Source of the DNA: a bacterium
GTDB lineage: Bacteria > Bacillota > Bacilli > Lactobacillales > Streptococcaceae
NCBI GenBank assembly: GCA_905221105.1
Contig: CAJNBW010000009.1
Location: forward strand, 1 to 41,903
Length of the DNA stretch: 41,903 nucleotides
Direction: 5' to 3'
In this document: one piece after another, positions 1 through 10,221 of the stretch
How positions within the stretch are numbered: the first letter of the stretch is position 1
How the letters are laid out: every line of letters begins with the position of its first letter
Notes under the pieces: generated by a model
What the model saw: only the letters and a program-made list of their open reading frames with translations
The model's database searches: none
Told to the model about the DNA's origin: nothing
Program-made: the position numbers and the translations under genes

Positions 1-2763
1 TAGATGTCTTTGTCTTTTTCTCTAACTGTTACTTCCACTGGAACGATATCTTTTGAACCGTCTGGGTAAGTTACGGTGATTGTACCTGTAATCTTATCGC
101 CTGGTTTTGCTCCTTCTGGGATTGTGACAGTTACTGTACCATCTTTTCCTACTGTGATGCCTGGAGTATCACTTTCGAACGTAGTTCCTTCTGGAATTTC
201 TTTTCCAGATTTCTCCTTCAATGGTAATTCGACAGTGCCACCTGGTTTGCCATTTCCTTTGTCGTACTCTGGGGTGTAGATGTCTTTGTCTTTTTCTCTA
301 ACTGTTACTTCCACTGGAACGATATCTTTTGAACCGTCTGGGTAAGTTACGGTGATTGTTCCTGTAATCTTATCGCCTGGTTTCGCTCCTTCTGGGATTG
401 TGACAGTTACTGTACCATCTTTTCCTACTGTGATTCCTGGAGTATCACTTTCGAACGTAGTTCCTTCTGGAATTTCTTTTCCAGATTTCTCCTTCAATGG
501 TAATTCGACAGTGCCACCTGGTTTGCCGTTTCCTTTGTCGTACTCTGGGGTATAGATGTCTTTGTCTTTCTCTCTAACCGTTACTTCCACTGGAACGATG
601 TCTTTTGAGCCATCTGGGTAAGTTACTGTGATTGTTCCTGTAATCTTATCGCCTGGTTTTGCTCCTTCTGGAATTGTTACGGTTACTGTACCATCTTTGC
701 CGACTGTGATTCCTGGAGTATCACTCTCGAACTTAGTTCCTTCTGGAATTTCTTTTCCAGTTTTCTCTTTCAATGGTAATTCAACAGTGCCACCTGGTTT
801 CCCATTTCCTTTGTCGTACTCTGGTGTATAGATGTCTTTGTCTTTTTCTCTAACCGTTACTTCCACTGGAACGATGTCTTTTGAGCCATCTGGGTAAGTT
901 ACTGTGATTGTTCCTGTAATCTTATCGCCTGGTTTTGCTCCTTCTGGAATTGTTACGGTTACTGTACCATCTTTGCCTACTGTGATTCCTGGAGTATCAC
1001 TCTCGAACTTAGTTCCTTCTGGAATTTCTTTTCCAGTTTTCTCTTTCAATGGTAATTCGACAGTGCCACCTGGTTTCCCATTTCCTTTGTCGTACTCTGG
1101 GGTGTAGATGTCTTTGTCTTTCTCTCTAACCGTTACTTCCACTGGAACGATATCTTTTGAACCGTCTGGGTAAGTTACGGTGATTGTTCCTGTAATCTTA
1201 TCGCCTGGTTTAGCTCCTTCTGGGATTGTAACAGTTACTGTACCATCTTTGCCTACTGTGATGCCTGGAGTATCACTTTCGAACTTAGTTCCTTCTGGAA
1301 TTTCTTTTCCAGATTTCTCTTTCAATGGTAATTCAACAGTGCCACCTGGTTTGCCGTTTCCTTTGTCGTACTCTGGGGTATAGATGTCTTTGTCTTTCTC
1401 TCTAACTGTTACTTCCACTGGAATGATATCTTTTGAACCATCTGGATAAGTTACGGTGATTGTTCCTGTAATCTTATCGCCTGGTTTTGCTCCTTCTGGG
1501 ATTGTGACAGTTACTGTACCATCTTTGCCTACTGTGATGCCTGGGGTATCACTTTCGAACTTAGTTCCTTCTGGAATTGTCTTACCAGTTTCTTCTTTTA
1601 GTGGTACTTCTACCTTCGTTCCTGGTTTGCCATTTCCAGCGTCATACTTAGGTGTGTAGATATCCTTGTCTGGAGTTTTCACTGTTACTTTCACAGGGAT
1701 TTCTTCATGTGATTTATCTGGATACGTTACTGTAATCTTACCTGTGATTTCATCTCCTGGTTTCGCTCCTTCTGGAATTGTGACGGTTACTTTTCCATCT
1801 TTGTCGACTGTAATTCCTGGTGTTGAAGTTTCGAATTTAGTTCCTTCTGGAATTGTCTTACCGTTTTCTTCTGTAACTGGAATTTCAACTTTAGCACCTG
1901 GAATTCCTGTTCCATCATCATACTTAGGTGTGTAGATATCTTTATCTTGGTCTGTGACAGTTACACTTACTGGAACTTCATCTTTCGAACCGTCTGGATA
2001 TGTTACTGTTACTTTTCCTGTGATGACATCTCCTGGATTCTTATCTTTTGGAATTGTTACAGTTACTTTACCTTTATCATCTACTGTAATTCCTGGTGTA
2101 TCGCTTTGGAATTTCGTTTTCTCCGGAATTTCTTTACCATCTTTTTCTTTCAACGGTAATTCTACAGTTCCACCCGGTTTTCCGTTTCCTTTGTCGTACT
2201 CTGGGGTGTAGATGTCTTTATCTTTATTAGTTACCGTAACTCTTACAGGTACTTCTTCTTTTGATCCATCTGGATATGTTACTTTGATTGTACCTGGGAA
2301 TTCATCTCCTGGATTTTTATTTTCAGGGATTGTGACAGTAACTTTACCTTTATCATCTACTGTAATTCCTGGTGTTAAACTTTCGAACTTAGTTCCTTCT
2401 GGAATTGTCTTACCGTCTTTTTCTTTCAATGGTAATTCTACAGTTCCACCTGGTTTTCCTTCTCCATCATCATATTTAGGAGTGTAGATATCTCTATCTG
2501 GAGTTGTTACCGTTACTTTAACTGGTACTTCTTCTTTTGATCCATCTGGATATGTTACTTTAATCGTACCTGGAATTTCATCTCCTGGATTTTTATCTTC
2601 AGGGATTGTGACAGTAACTTTACCTTTATCATCTACTGTGATTCCTGGTGTTAAACTTTCGAACTTAGTTCCTTCTGGAATTGTCTTACCAGCTTCTTCT
2701 TTCACTGGTACTTCAACCTTAGCTCCTGGAATTCCATTTCCATCATCATACTTAGGATTGTAT
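1..2763 (-). repeat. Ten tandem 276-bp Rib-type repeats
   Basis: Each unit encodes 92 residues starting YTPxYDxGxGxPG and containing IPEGTKFES, TPGITV and VTYPDGS, typical of Rib/alpha-like stalk modules. Equivalent points recur every 276 bp (for example 76, 352, 628, 904, 1180, 1456). The five units nearest the left edge are almost identical at DNA level; units from about 1,400 to 2,763 are progressively more diverged. The array continues past the edge, so the copy number of ten is a minimum. Confidence 0.95.
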
Positions 2764-5700
2764 TTATCCGCTTGTTCTTGGACTTTAATCGTAATCGTTT
2801 GTGTCGTTACATTGCCGTCCTTATCATGCGCTTTGATAGTTACAGTATAGTTACCTTTATTTCCTGTTGGTGTTCCTGTAATTTGTCCATTCGCATAAGT
2901 TAATCCGTCTGGTAAATCTGTTACTTCTACTGGAGTTTCTTCTCTTAAGCCTGATCCACCTTCGTTATCCGCAACAGTTACTGGAATTGGAGTGATTGGC
3001 TCGTTTTTCGTTACGGTTGCACCTTCAGCTGTAATTGTTGGGCCTGTTACGTCTCTTACTGTTACTGGTACTGTTACTTCTTCACTTGATCCATCTGGAT
3101 ATGTTACTTTAGCAACCGCATTTCCAACATTACCTTTTGTAGATGTTGATGGTTTACTTACGACTGTAACTGTTCCTGGTCCATTACCTTTTACTTTAGC
3201 AATAACTTCTGAATCTTCAATCACATGATTTTGATCAACCGTTAAACCTTCTCCTGTTGGATTATATTTATCCGCTTGTTCTTGGACTTTAATTGTAATT
3301 TTTTCAATCGTTTCATTACCGTCTTTATCATATGCTTTAATCGTTACAGGGTAATCACCTTTATTTCCTGTTGGTGTTCCTGTAATTTCTCCATTTGCAT
3401 ATGTTAAACCATCTGGTAATCCTGTTACTTCTACTGGATTTTCTTCACGTAATCCACGTCCACCTTCATTGTCCGTTACAGTTACTTTGATTGGTGTAAT
3501 TGGTTCATTTCTAGTTACTGTTGCTCCATCAGCTGTAACTTTTGGTCCTGTTACGTCTGATACAGTTACTGGTACATTCACTTCATCAGTTGAACCATCT
3601 GGGTATGTTACTTTTACAATCGCATTTCCTGCATCACCGAATGTTGATGTTGATGGTGTGCTTGTAACAGTCAGCTCTCCTGGACCGTTATCTTTTACTT
3701 TACCTGTCACTTCATCATCAGTAATTGTATGACCTTGATCAACTTTCAGACCGTCTCCTGTTGGAGTATATTTGTCCGCTTGAGTTTGAACTGTGATTGT
3801 AATTTGTTTTTCTGTAGAGTTACCATCTTTATCAGTTGCTTTGATTGTTACAGTATAATCCCCTTTTTCAGCTGTTTTAGCTGGTGTTCCTGTAATTTCT
3901 CCATTTGCATAAGTTAAGCCATCTGGTAATCCAGTTACTTCTACTGGATTATCATCACGTAATCCACGTCCACCTTCGTTATCCGCTACATTTACCGGAA
4001 TTGGTGTGATTTCTTCATTTCTCGTTACTGTTGCGCCGTCAGCTGTAATTGTTGGGCCTGTTACGTCTTTTACAGTGACTGGTACATCTACAGTTTCACT
4101 TGATCCATCTGGGTACGTAACTGTTACTACTGCATTTCCTACAGTACCAGTTGTTGCTGTTGATGGTTTGCTTGTAACTGTTAGTGTTCCTGGTGCGAAA
4201 TCTTTTACTTTAGCTTTCACTTCATCATCTGTAATTTCATGACCTTGATTTACTGTTAAGCCTTCAGCTGTTGGATTGTACTTATCTTTTTGTTCTTGAA
4301 CAATAATCGTAATTTTAATTGGGGCTTCACTTCTATTACCGTTTTTATCAAATGCGGTAATCGTTACAGGATATTCACCTTTATCTGCTGTTGGTGTTCC
4401 TGTGATTTTTCCATCTTTGAAAGTTAATCCATTTGGTAACCCTTCTACTACGATTGGATCGTTATCACGCATTCCAACCCCACCCGGGTTATCTTCAGCT
4501 CTAATTGGAATTGGTGTGATTTCTTCATTTTTCGTAACAGTTGCACCTTCTGCTGTAATTGTCGGTCCTGTAGTATCAGCTACTGATGTATCACGTACTG
4601 TTACCGGTACATTTACATCTTCGCTTGATCCATCTGGATACGTTACTGTTACTACCGCATCTTCTACATTCCCTACAACTGCTGTTGTTGGTTTGCTCTT
4701 AACTGTCAATTGAGTTGCTGGTGCGTAATCTTTTACCTTAGCGATCACTTCTGAATCTTCAATCACATGATTTTGATCAACCGTTAATCTTTCTCCTCTT
4801 GGATTATGAGCATCCGCTTGACTTTGTATGGTAATCTTAATCGTAGTTGTTGAAGGATTATCGTTTTTATCATATGCCGTAATTGTTACTGTACTTTCAC
4901 CTGCTGAGCCAGTTGGTTTACCAGTAATTTGTCCATTTGCATATGTTAATCCTTCTGGTAAGCCTGTTACCACGATTGGATTTGTATCACGCATTCCAAC
5001 TCCGCCCGTATTATCTTTAGCCGTTACAGAAATTGGCGTGATGTCTTCACGATTTGTAACTGTAGCATTATTAGCTGTAATCGTTGGGCCTGTTACGTCT
5101 TTTACCTTAATTGGAACATCTACTAAGTCATGTGAGCCATCTGAGTAAGTTACTTTAACAACTGCATTTCCTGCTGGACCTGCTGTTGCTGTTGATGGTT
5201 TGCTTACAAGTGAAAGTGTTCCTCCTCCAGGATTATTTACTTTAGGAGTTAATTTTTCAATTGTAATGTCTTCATTTTGGTTGACTGTTAATTCAGTTGC
5301 TGTTGGAGTGTATTTATCAGCTTGTTCTTGAACATTAATTCTAACTTTTTTCGTTGAAGCCGTATTGTTCTTATCATACGCAGTAATTGTTAGAGTATAG
5401 AATCCTTTTCTTGCTGAAGTTGTACCTGTAATTTTTCCATCTTTGAAAGTTAATCCTGAAGGTAAATTACTTACCGTAATTGGATTTGTATCACGCATTC
5501 CTACCCCACCTGCGTTATCTTCAGCTGTAATTGGAATTGGTGTGATTTCTTCATTTTTCGTTACAGTTATTTCTTCTGCTGTAATCGTTGGGCCTGTTAC
5601 GTCTCTTACAGTTACTGGAACATTTACAGTGTCATGTGAACCATCTGGATAAGTCACTTTAACAACTGCATTTCCTGCTGAACCTGCTGTCGCTGTTGAA

Positions 5701-8700
5701 GTTGGTTTACTTTGTACAGTTAATTTTCCTGGTCCAAAATTCGTCACTTTTGCTGTTACTTCATTATCTGTAATTACATGTCCTTGATTTACAGTTAACC
5801 CTGCTCCTGTTGGATTGTATTTATCCGCTTGTTCTTGAACTTTAATCGTAATATTAGATGTAGTATGGTTTCCATTCTTGTCATACGCTGTAATCGTTAC
5901 AGGGTAATCGCCTTTACCTGCTGTTGGCGTTCCAGTGATTCTATTATTCGCATACGTTAATCCTGTTGGTAATCCAGTTACTTCGATTGGATTCTTATCA
6001 CGTAATCCTACTCCGCCTGGGTTATCCACAGCTGTTACTGAAATTGGAGCAATTGGTTCATTTTTCGTTACTGTTGCTCCATTTGCTGTAATTGTTGGTC
6101 CAACTGTATCACGTGCTGTTACCGTAAAGTTGAAGTTCACTGGATCCGCATTATTTCCATCATTATCTGCAGCATTGAATGTAATCGTATTTTGTTTACC
6201 GATATCTTCTGCTGAAGTTGTGATTGAAATTCGAACAACTTTTTCTGTTTCAGTTGTTTTTACTGGCGTAGAAGTTGCTTTACCTGCATTCATTCGACCA
6301 AAGTATTTATTTAAGAAATCTGTAGCATTCAATGTAACAGATGTATTATCTTTCGCTGTTACTGTAAATTCTACTTTTTCCCCTTCAACGACTGTTTGGT
6401 TTGATGGAGTAATCGTCAATGTTGGTTTTTGAGCATCTTTTGCGTTTTGTCTTGCTACTGGACTCTCTAAAAGAACATTATTATCGATAGTCTTAGAAAC
6501 TTTTGCAGTTACTTCTTTTCCGTCTGCTACTTCAAGGTCTGCAATTTTCACAACGCCTTGAGGTGTTACAGATACTTTATCCGTTGGTTTACCATTTACT
6601 GTCCAGTTATTTCCTGATTTTGTAACTGTTACCGTTTCAGGAGTTGTTTTTCCTGTTGGAGTATAAGTCAATGTAATCGTATCGATATCTTGTGGGTTGT
6701 TGCTATTTGGACGTTTTGGTGGTGTAATTTCCACGCTACCATCTTTGTTAGCCACTACGCTAGGCGCTGTCGGTGTTACCGCAAGAACTACTGGACGTTT
6801 AATTTCAGCTGGAGCAAATGTTGTTCTAGTTGTACTATTCGTATCAGTAATAGAATTCGTTCCAGTTGGGAATTTTGCTACCGCATTTCTTGTATATTTA
6901 CCTGAATTGTCTAATGTAGTACCTGAATCTAAGTTGTCTCCAGATTTCCATGTCCATACCATACCTTGAGGTAAGTAGCTATCTCCACGATCTCGTTGAT
7001 CGTTACTGTCTACTACTTTAAGGTAATTATGAGCGTCAACATTTGTAGGGCTATTTGCGATATTTAGAGTTGAGCCTACTGGAACTTTTGCGATACCATT
7101 TTCAAGGTTTTTAGTTGTAATATCTACAACACGATACTTGAATTTCAAGTCACGGCTATCCGCTGCACTACTTCCCTCTACATGAAGAGTTCCGATATGT
7201 TCCCCTAATGTTTGAGTATCGATTACTCTACCTGAAGATAAACGAGTTTTATACTTCTTATCTTCTGAACTTCCATCTTTACCAGTTTGAGCTGTAAAGA
7301 TAGAAGCATTTACTCCTCCCGGAAGATTTCCAACTGTTACTTTTGAGATTTTTCCTGAGTTATCCCATACTTTCAATTCAGGGTTAAATTCAGCACCACG
7401 ATAGACTGTAAAGATTGGTGAATTAGCTGTTTCTGTTAATGCAATACCATTTAAAGTAGCTTGTGGTTTTTGAACATCTTTTGCAATTGCTTTTGCTGGA
7501 TCTGAATCCGCACTATTTCCATTCTTAGTAATAGCAGTTACTTCTGTTAAATCTTTTACTTTATTGGCTGGAATTGTAATTTCACCATTATTTGCATCAA
7601 TTCGCACATCTGGATTATTTACAGTCCATTTACCGTTTGTTCCTTTACTTCCTTCAGCTGTTTTCGGTTGATTATCTTCACCTGTAAAATTCACTTTGAT
7701 TTTATCTACTTTTGTAGAATCTTGTGGTTTTGCAGTTACATCCCCATTATCCTTAGCTGTCGCAATTGGTTTTGCAGCCTTGTCATCTACAACATGCACG
7801 GGTGCATCTACAATAAATGTTCCACGTTCTGGAATAATCACTTCCACTTTACCGTACACAGGTGCATTTGGTGCTGTAGGTCTTGATACATCTGGATCTT
7901 TAAACCAACGATATGTTGTTCCCGCAGGTAATTCATTTGGATTCGCAATACTGTTGTAAGCATCTGGAATAACCCCTACTTTAGTACTTTGCTCCTTAGC
8001 TTTTGGTTTAAGATTATATCTTTCTGCTTCTTCTGGTTTCAGTGGTAACGTACCGATAATGGCATTTTGTCCGTTTCTATATCGAACATAACCAAGGTCT
8101 GTATATCCACCATATGCTAGGTATGGATCATTTGCTAAACGTTTTTTAATGTCAGCAAGCATCGGATTACTTTTATCTTTATTATTCCAATCTGACATAA
8201 TACTTTGATCTAGCTCATCACCTTCAAGAATTTTTGTTTTGAAAGTGATAATCGTACGTTGACCAGCAACTACGTTCATTTTGTCTTCAATAACACCTCT
8301 ACCAAGGTTGTAAATCAGACCACCCGTTGTAATACCGTACATATCTTTTACACGAGAAGCCGCATCTGGATTACGATCGGTACCATCTTTTCTAGAATCA
8401 CGATAAATATTTCTCCACCAAGTGTTATCTGGATGAGCATAATCCATCCAAGAACCTAAATTCTCTGTATAAGAAGCTCCTGAACGACGCTCTCCATTTT
8501 TAACATAAGCACGATAATTAGAGTTTTCATGTTCCCAAGCCGTTGCGTTGGCATATTCCTTATGAGATGTCTGAGTACCATTTTGATATTTTGTATAAGT
8601 AAAGTCATACGGATCTCCTACAGTACGAGGAATCGTAAGTGAAATTTTCTTAGATAATCCTGCCTGTGCATTTGCCGCTGGACCTGAATCTAACATCCAG

Positions 8701-10118
8701 TAGTAATATTTATTTCCATCTTTTTCGATACGCTCTTCACGATACACACGAATATTGTCATAGGCTTTATCAGCAGTCCCTACACTTACGAAGGCATATT
8801 GTTTCGTATCTGGTGAATATACGTCACGCTCTGAATAGTTAATCATTGGGTTTTTAATCCAACCAACCCCGAAGTCAGTTACTTTTGTTTCACGAACTGT
8901 ACTTGTTCCAGAACCTACTTCTTTCCCATTCTTTTTAACGACAGTTGTAATAACGGCATCTTTTTTCATTAAGCTTGTGTCAACATTGACTGTAAAGTAA
9001 CCATTTGATTGTGATCTAGTTGTGTATTTTCTTCCACCGATTGATACTTCCACATCAGCTTCTGCCGCTGTATATCCGTCAACTTGAGCAATACCTGCTA
9101 AACTATCGTTGAATGATACTGTATCTGTTTGTTTTACAGTAGTATTAGAAACACTTTGTCCATTCACTACTAAGTCAACTCTATCTCCAACTTCAATACC
9201 TTTGGCATTTAATTTAAAAGTTCCAGTATCGTCTAATTTAGAAGTTAGAATTGTTTTACCATTTTTCTTAATCTCAATTGTTGAAGACGGTGTTGCATAT
9301 CCTGTAACAAATCCAGAATTTGCTACAACGATTCCAAGACTCCCTTGTTTAGTCGTCTTATCAATGGGTGCTGAGCGAAGATCAGATCCTTCTTCCATGG
9401 TTTCACCATTACGTGAATCACGAGATCCAGTATTAGCAATCGTATTTTCACCTTCTTTTACAACCTTTTTAGGCGCATCAACCTTAGGCATTGAAGATAA
9501 GACAAAACTTTTCTCATTAAGTTTTTTAGCGATGGCATCAATTTCAGCTTGTGTCAACTCATTATTATTTAATGCATTTTTAGCTGTTTCTAAATCTGCT
9601 TGGATTGCAGCAAGAGTCGAGGCTGGAGCTTTTTCCTTGTTGACTTTATCCAAGAGTTCTTGAACTTTTGTAATATTAGCTTGTAACTGAGACTTATCTA
9701 GTGTTTGTTTTTCCGTCACTTTATCACCACTAGCATCTTTAGTTTCAGTCATTGTGCTAGTAGATGTGCCGTTATTTAGAGAATTAGCCTCTACGGCTTC
9801 TTTATTTTCAGATGGTTTCTCTCTTTCCTCAGTTTCCTTGGCTACCTCAACTTTTTCAGTTTCCTTGGTTTCCTCATTTTTTGATGTTGGAGCAGACTCT
9901 ATCAGAGGCGATTTCTCCTCATTTGGATTCGGTGCGCCTATGGCAGGTTGGTTTTTACCATCTACAACATCCGCACTAACGACATGCGTACCTAAAAACA
10001 TCAGTGCTGCTACAGCTACTGAAGCCGCACCAAAGCTATATTTACGAATCGAAAAGCGCAAGACCTTATCACTTTGATGACGTTTAATTCGACTTAATGA
10101 CTTATTTTTATGTTCCAT
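1..10118 (-). CDS. Giant YSIRK-type repeat surface protein (C-terminus beyond left edge)
   Basis: The reading frame is open from an ATG at 10118 (AGGAGGG just upstream) to the left edge, so the product exceeds 3,372 residues. The N-terminus has a basic stretch, a YSIRK-type motif (FSIRKYSFG, residues 22-30) and a hydrophobic segment ending near VSA, which is a sortase-class signal peptide. In order follow: an E/K/T-rich linker; a helical FIVAR-like segment (about 140-210); two bacterial Ig-like domains (about 255-400); a unique Trp/Tyr-rich region (about 400-700); further Ig/Rib-like domains; seven cadherin-like (He_PIG) domains alternating with Rib domains (about 1,330-2,450); and ten Rib-type units of 92 residues. 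Family knowledge suggests a wall-anchored adhesin; an LPXTG anchor beyond the edge is inferred, not seen. The repeats probably act as a stalk presenting the N-terminal region. Ligand unknown. Confidence 0.93.
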   Translation of the reverse strand, partial: MEHKNKSLSRIKRHQSDKVLRFSIRKYSFGAASVAVAALMFLGTHVVSADVVDGKNQPAIGAPNPNEEKSPLIESAPTSKNEETKETEKVEVAKETEEREKPSENKEAVEANSLNNGTSTSTMTETKDASGDKVTEKQTLDKSQLQANITKVQELLDKVNKEKAPASTLAAIQADLETAKNALNNNELTQAEIDAIAKKLNEKSFVLSSMPKVDAPKKVVKEGENTIANTGSRDSRNGETMEEGSDLRSAPIDKTTKQGSLGIVVANSGFVTGYATPSSTIEIKKNGKTILTSKLDDTGTFKLNAKGIEVGDRVDLVVNGQSVSNTTVKQTDTVSFNDSLAGIAQVDGYTAAEADVEVSIGGRKYTTRSQSNGYFTVNVDTSLMKKDAVITTVVKKNGKEVGSGTSTVRETKVTDFGVGWIKNPMINYSERDVYSPDTKQYAFVSVGTADKAYDNIRVYREERIEKDGNKYYYWMLDSGPAANAQAGLSKKISLTIPRTVGDPYDFTYTKYQNGTQTSHKEYANATAWEHENSNYRAYVKNGERRSGASYTENLGSWMDYAHPDNTWWRNIYRDSRKDGTDRNPDAASRVKDMYGITTGGLIYNLGRGVIEDKMNVVAGQRTIITFKTKILEGDELDQSIMSDWNNKDKSNPMLADIKKRLANDPYLAYGGYTDLGYVRYRNGQNAIIGTLPLKPEEAERYNLKPKAKEQSTKVGVIPDAYNSIANPNELPAGTTYRWFKDPDVSRPTAPNAPVYGKVEVIIPERGTFIVDAPVHVVDDKAAKPIATAKDNGDVTAKPQDSTKVDKIKVNFTGEDNQPKTAEGSKGTNGKWTVNNPDVRIDANNGEITIPANKVKDLTEVTAITKNGNSADSDPAKAIAKDVQKPQATLNGIALTETANSPIFTVYRGAEFNPELKVWDNSGKISKVTVGNLPGGVNASIFTAQTGKDGSSEDKKYKTRLSSGRVIDTQTLGEHIGTLHVEGSSAADSRDLKFKYRVVDITTKNLENGIAKVPVGSTLNIANSPTNVDAHNYLKVVDSNDQRDRGDSYLPQGMVWTWKSGDNLDSGTTLDNSGKYTRNAVAKFPTGTNSITDTNSTTRTTFAPAEIKRPVVLAVTPTAPSVVANKDGSVEITPPKRPNSNNPQDIDTITLTYTPTGKTTPETVTVTKSGNNWTVNGKPTDKVSVTPQGVVKIADLEVADGKEVTAKVSKTIDNNVLLESPVARQNAKDAQKPTLTITPSNQTVVEGEKVEFTVTAKDNTSVTLNATDFLNKYFGRMNAGKATSTPVKTTETEKVVRISITTSAEDIGKQNTITFNAADNDGNNADPVNFNFTVTARDTVGPTITANGATVTKNEPIAPISVTAVDNPGGVGLRDKNPIEVTGLPTGLTYANNRITGTPTAGKGDYPVTITAYDKNGNHTTSNITIKVQEQADKYNPTGAGLTVNQGHVITDNEVTAKVTNFGPGKLTVQSKPTSTATAGSAGNAVVKVTYPDGSHDTVNVPVTVRDVTGPTITAEEITVTKNEEITPIPITAEDNAGGVGMRDTNPITVSNLPSGLTFKDGKITGTTSARKGFYTLTITAYDKNNTASTKKVRINVQEQADKYTPTATELTVNQNEDITIEKLTPKVNNPGGGTLSLVSKPSTATAGPAGNAVVKVTYSDGSHDLVDVPIKVKDVTGPTITANNATVTNREDITPISVTAKDNTGGVGMRDTNPIVVTGLPEGLTYANGQITGKPTGSAGESTVTITAYDKNDNPSTTTIKITIQSQADAHNPRGERLTVDQNHVIEDSEVIAKVKDYAPATQLTVKSKPTTAVVGNVEDAVVTVTYPDGSSEDVNVPVTVRDTSVADTTGPTITAEGATVTKNEEITPIPIRAEDNPGGVGMRDNDPIVVEGLPNGLTFKDGKITGTPTADKGEYPVTITAFDKNGNRSEAPIKITIIVQEQKDKYNPTAEGLTVNQGHEITDDEVKAKVKDFAPGTLTVTSKPSTATTGTVGNAVVTVTYPDGSSETVDVPVTVKDVTGPTITADGATVTRNEEITPIPVNVADNEGGRGLRDDNPVEVTGLPDGLTYANGEITGTPAKTAEKGDYTVTIKATDKDGNSTEKQITITVQTQADKYTPTGDGLKVDQGHTITDDEVTGKVKDNGPGELTVTSTPSTSTFGDAGNAIVKVTYPDGSTDEVNVPVTVSDVTGPKVTADGATVTRNEPITPIKVTVTDNEGGRGLREENPVEVTGLPDGLTYANGEITGTPTGNKGDYPVTIKAYDKDGNETIEKITIKVQEQADKYNPTGEGLTVDQNHVIEDSEVIAKVKGNGPGTVTVVSKPSTSTKGNVGNAVAKVTYPDGSSEEVTVPVTVRDVTGPTITAEGATVTKNEPITPIPVTVADNEGGSGLREETPVEVTDLPDGLTYANGQITGTPTGNKGNYTVTIKAHDKDGNVTTQTITIKVQEQADKYNPKYDDGNGIPGAKVEVPVKEEAGKTIPEGTKFESLTPGITVDDKGKVTVTIPEDKNPGDEIPGTIKVTYPDGSKEEVPVKVTVTTPDRDIYTPKYDDGEGKPGGTVELPLKEKDGKTIPEGTKFESLTPGITVDDKGKVTVTIPENKNPGDEFPGTIKVTYPDGSKEEVPVRVTVTNKDKDIYTPEYDKGNGKPGGTVELPLKEKDGKEIPEKTKFQSDTPGITVDDKGKVTVTIPKDKNPGDVITGKVTVTYPDGSKDEVPVSVTVTDQDKDIYTPKYDDGTGIPGAKVEIPVTEENGKTIPEGTKFETSTPGITVDKDGKVTVTIPEGAKPGDEITGKITVTYPDKSHEEIPVKVTVKTPDKDIYTPKYDAGNGKPGTKVEVPLKEETGKTIPEGTKFESDTPGITVGKDGTVTVTIPEGAKPGDKITGTITVTYPDGSKDIIPVEVTVREKDKDIYTPEYDKGNGKPGGTVELPLKEKSGKEIPEGTKFESDTPGITVGKDGTVTVTIPEGAKPGDKITGTITVTYPDGSKDIVPVEVTVREKDKDIYTPEYDKGNGKPGGTVELPLKEKTGKEIPEGTKFESDTPGITVGKDGTVTVTIPEGAKPGDKITGTITVTYPDGSKDIVPVEVTVREKDKDIYTPEYDKGNGKPGGTVELPLKEKTGKEIPEGTKFESDTPGITVGKDGTVTVTIPEGAKPGDKITGTITVTYPDGSKDIVPVEVTVREKDKDIYTPEYDKGNGKPGGTVELPLKEKSGKEIPEGTTFESDTPGITVGKDGTVTVTIPEGAKPGDKITGTITVTYPDGSKDIVPVEVTVREKDKDIYTPEYDKGNGKPGGTVELPLKEKSGKEIPEGTTFESDTPGITVGKDGTVTVTIPEGAKPGDKITGTITVTYPDGSKDIVPVEVTVREKDKDI
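2764..6150 (-). repeat. Alternating Rib / cadherin-like modules, period 504-528 bp
   Basis: The same junction (encoding roughly QEQADKYNP) recurs near 2764, 3268, 3772, 4282, 4810, 5314 and 5821, giving a module of 168-176 residues. Each module joins a Rib-like half (GLTVDQ...VTYPDGS) to a dystroglycan/cadherin-like He_PIG half (TGPTITA...GLPDGLTYANGxITGTPT...DKDGN). I count seven cadherin-like halves and six Rib halves. Similarity is much lower than in the 276-bp array, so this is an older expansion. Confidence 0.88.
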
Positions 10119-10120
10119 TT

Positions 10121-10130
10121 TCCCTCCTAA
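10121..10130 (-). promoter_or_regulatory. Ribosome binding site of the giant surface protein
   Basis: On the minus strand TTAGGAGGGA ends two bases before the ATG at 10118. This strong Shine-Dalgarno match decides the start, which also gives a complete YSIRK signal peptide. Confidence 0.85.
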
Positions 10131-10154
10131 AGGTAATATAATATAGAAAAAGCA

Positions 10155-10192
10155 ATTTTTATAACTTCAAAAAAGAGTCAAGTTATAAAAAT
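10155..10192 (-). promoter_or_regulatory. Perfect 13-bp inverted repeat in the giant-gene leader
   Basis: ATTTTTATAACTT (10155-10167) is exactly complementary to AAGTTATAAAAAT (10180-10192), with a 12-base loop. It lies between the predicted transcription start (about 10244) and the ribosome binding site, roughly 25 bases ahead of the latter. It could form a hairpin in the 5' untranslated region or be a protein-binding palindrome. The stem is A/U-rich and not followed by a clear U run, so a simple terminator is less likely. Function unknown. Confidence 0.7.
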
Positions 10193-10221
10193 CACTATGA
10201 TGACTACTATTTGCTAATAAC

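Noticed and set aside
76..2850. Repeated open frames of 67-91 codons on the plus strand
   Set aside because: They are antisense to the 276-bp coding repeats, lack ribosome binding sites and repeat exactly with the array; the minus strand has the signal peptide, domains and frame continuity.
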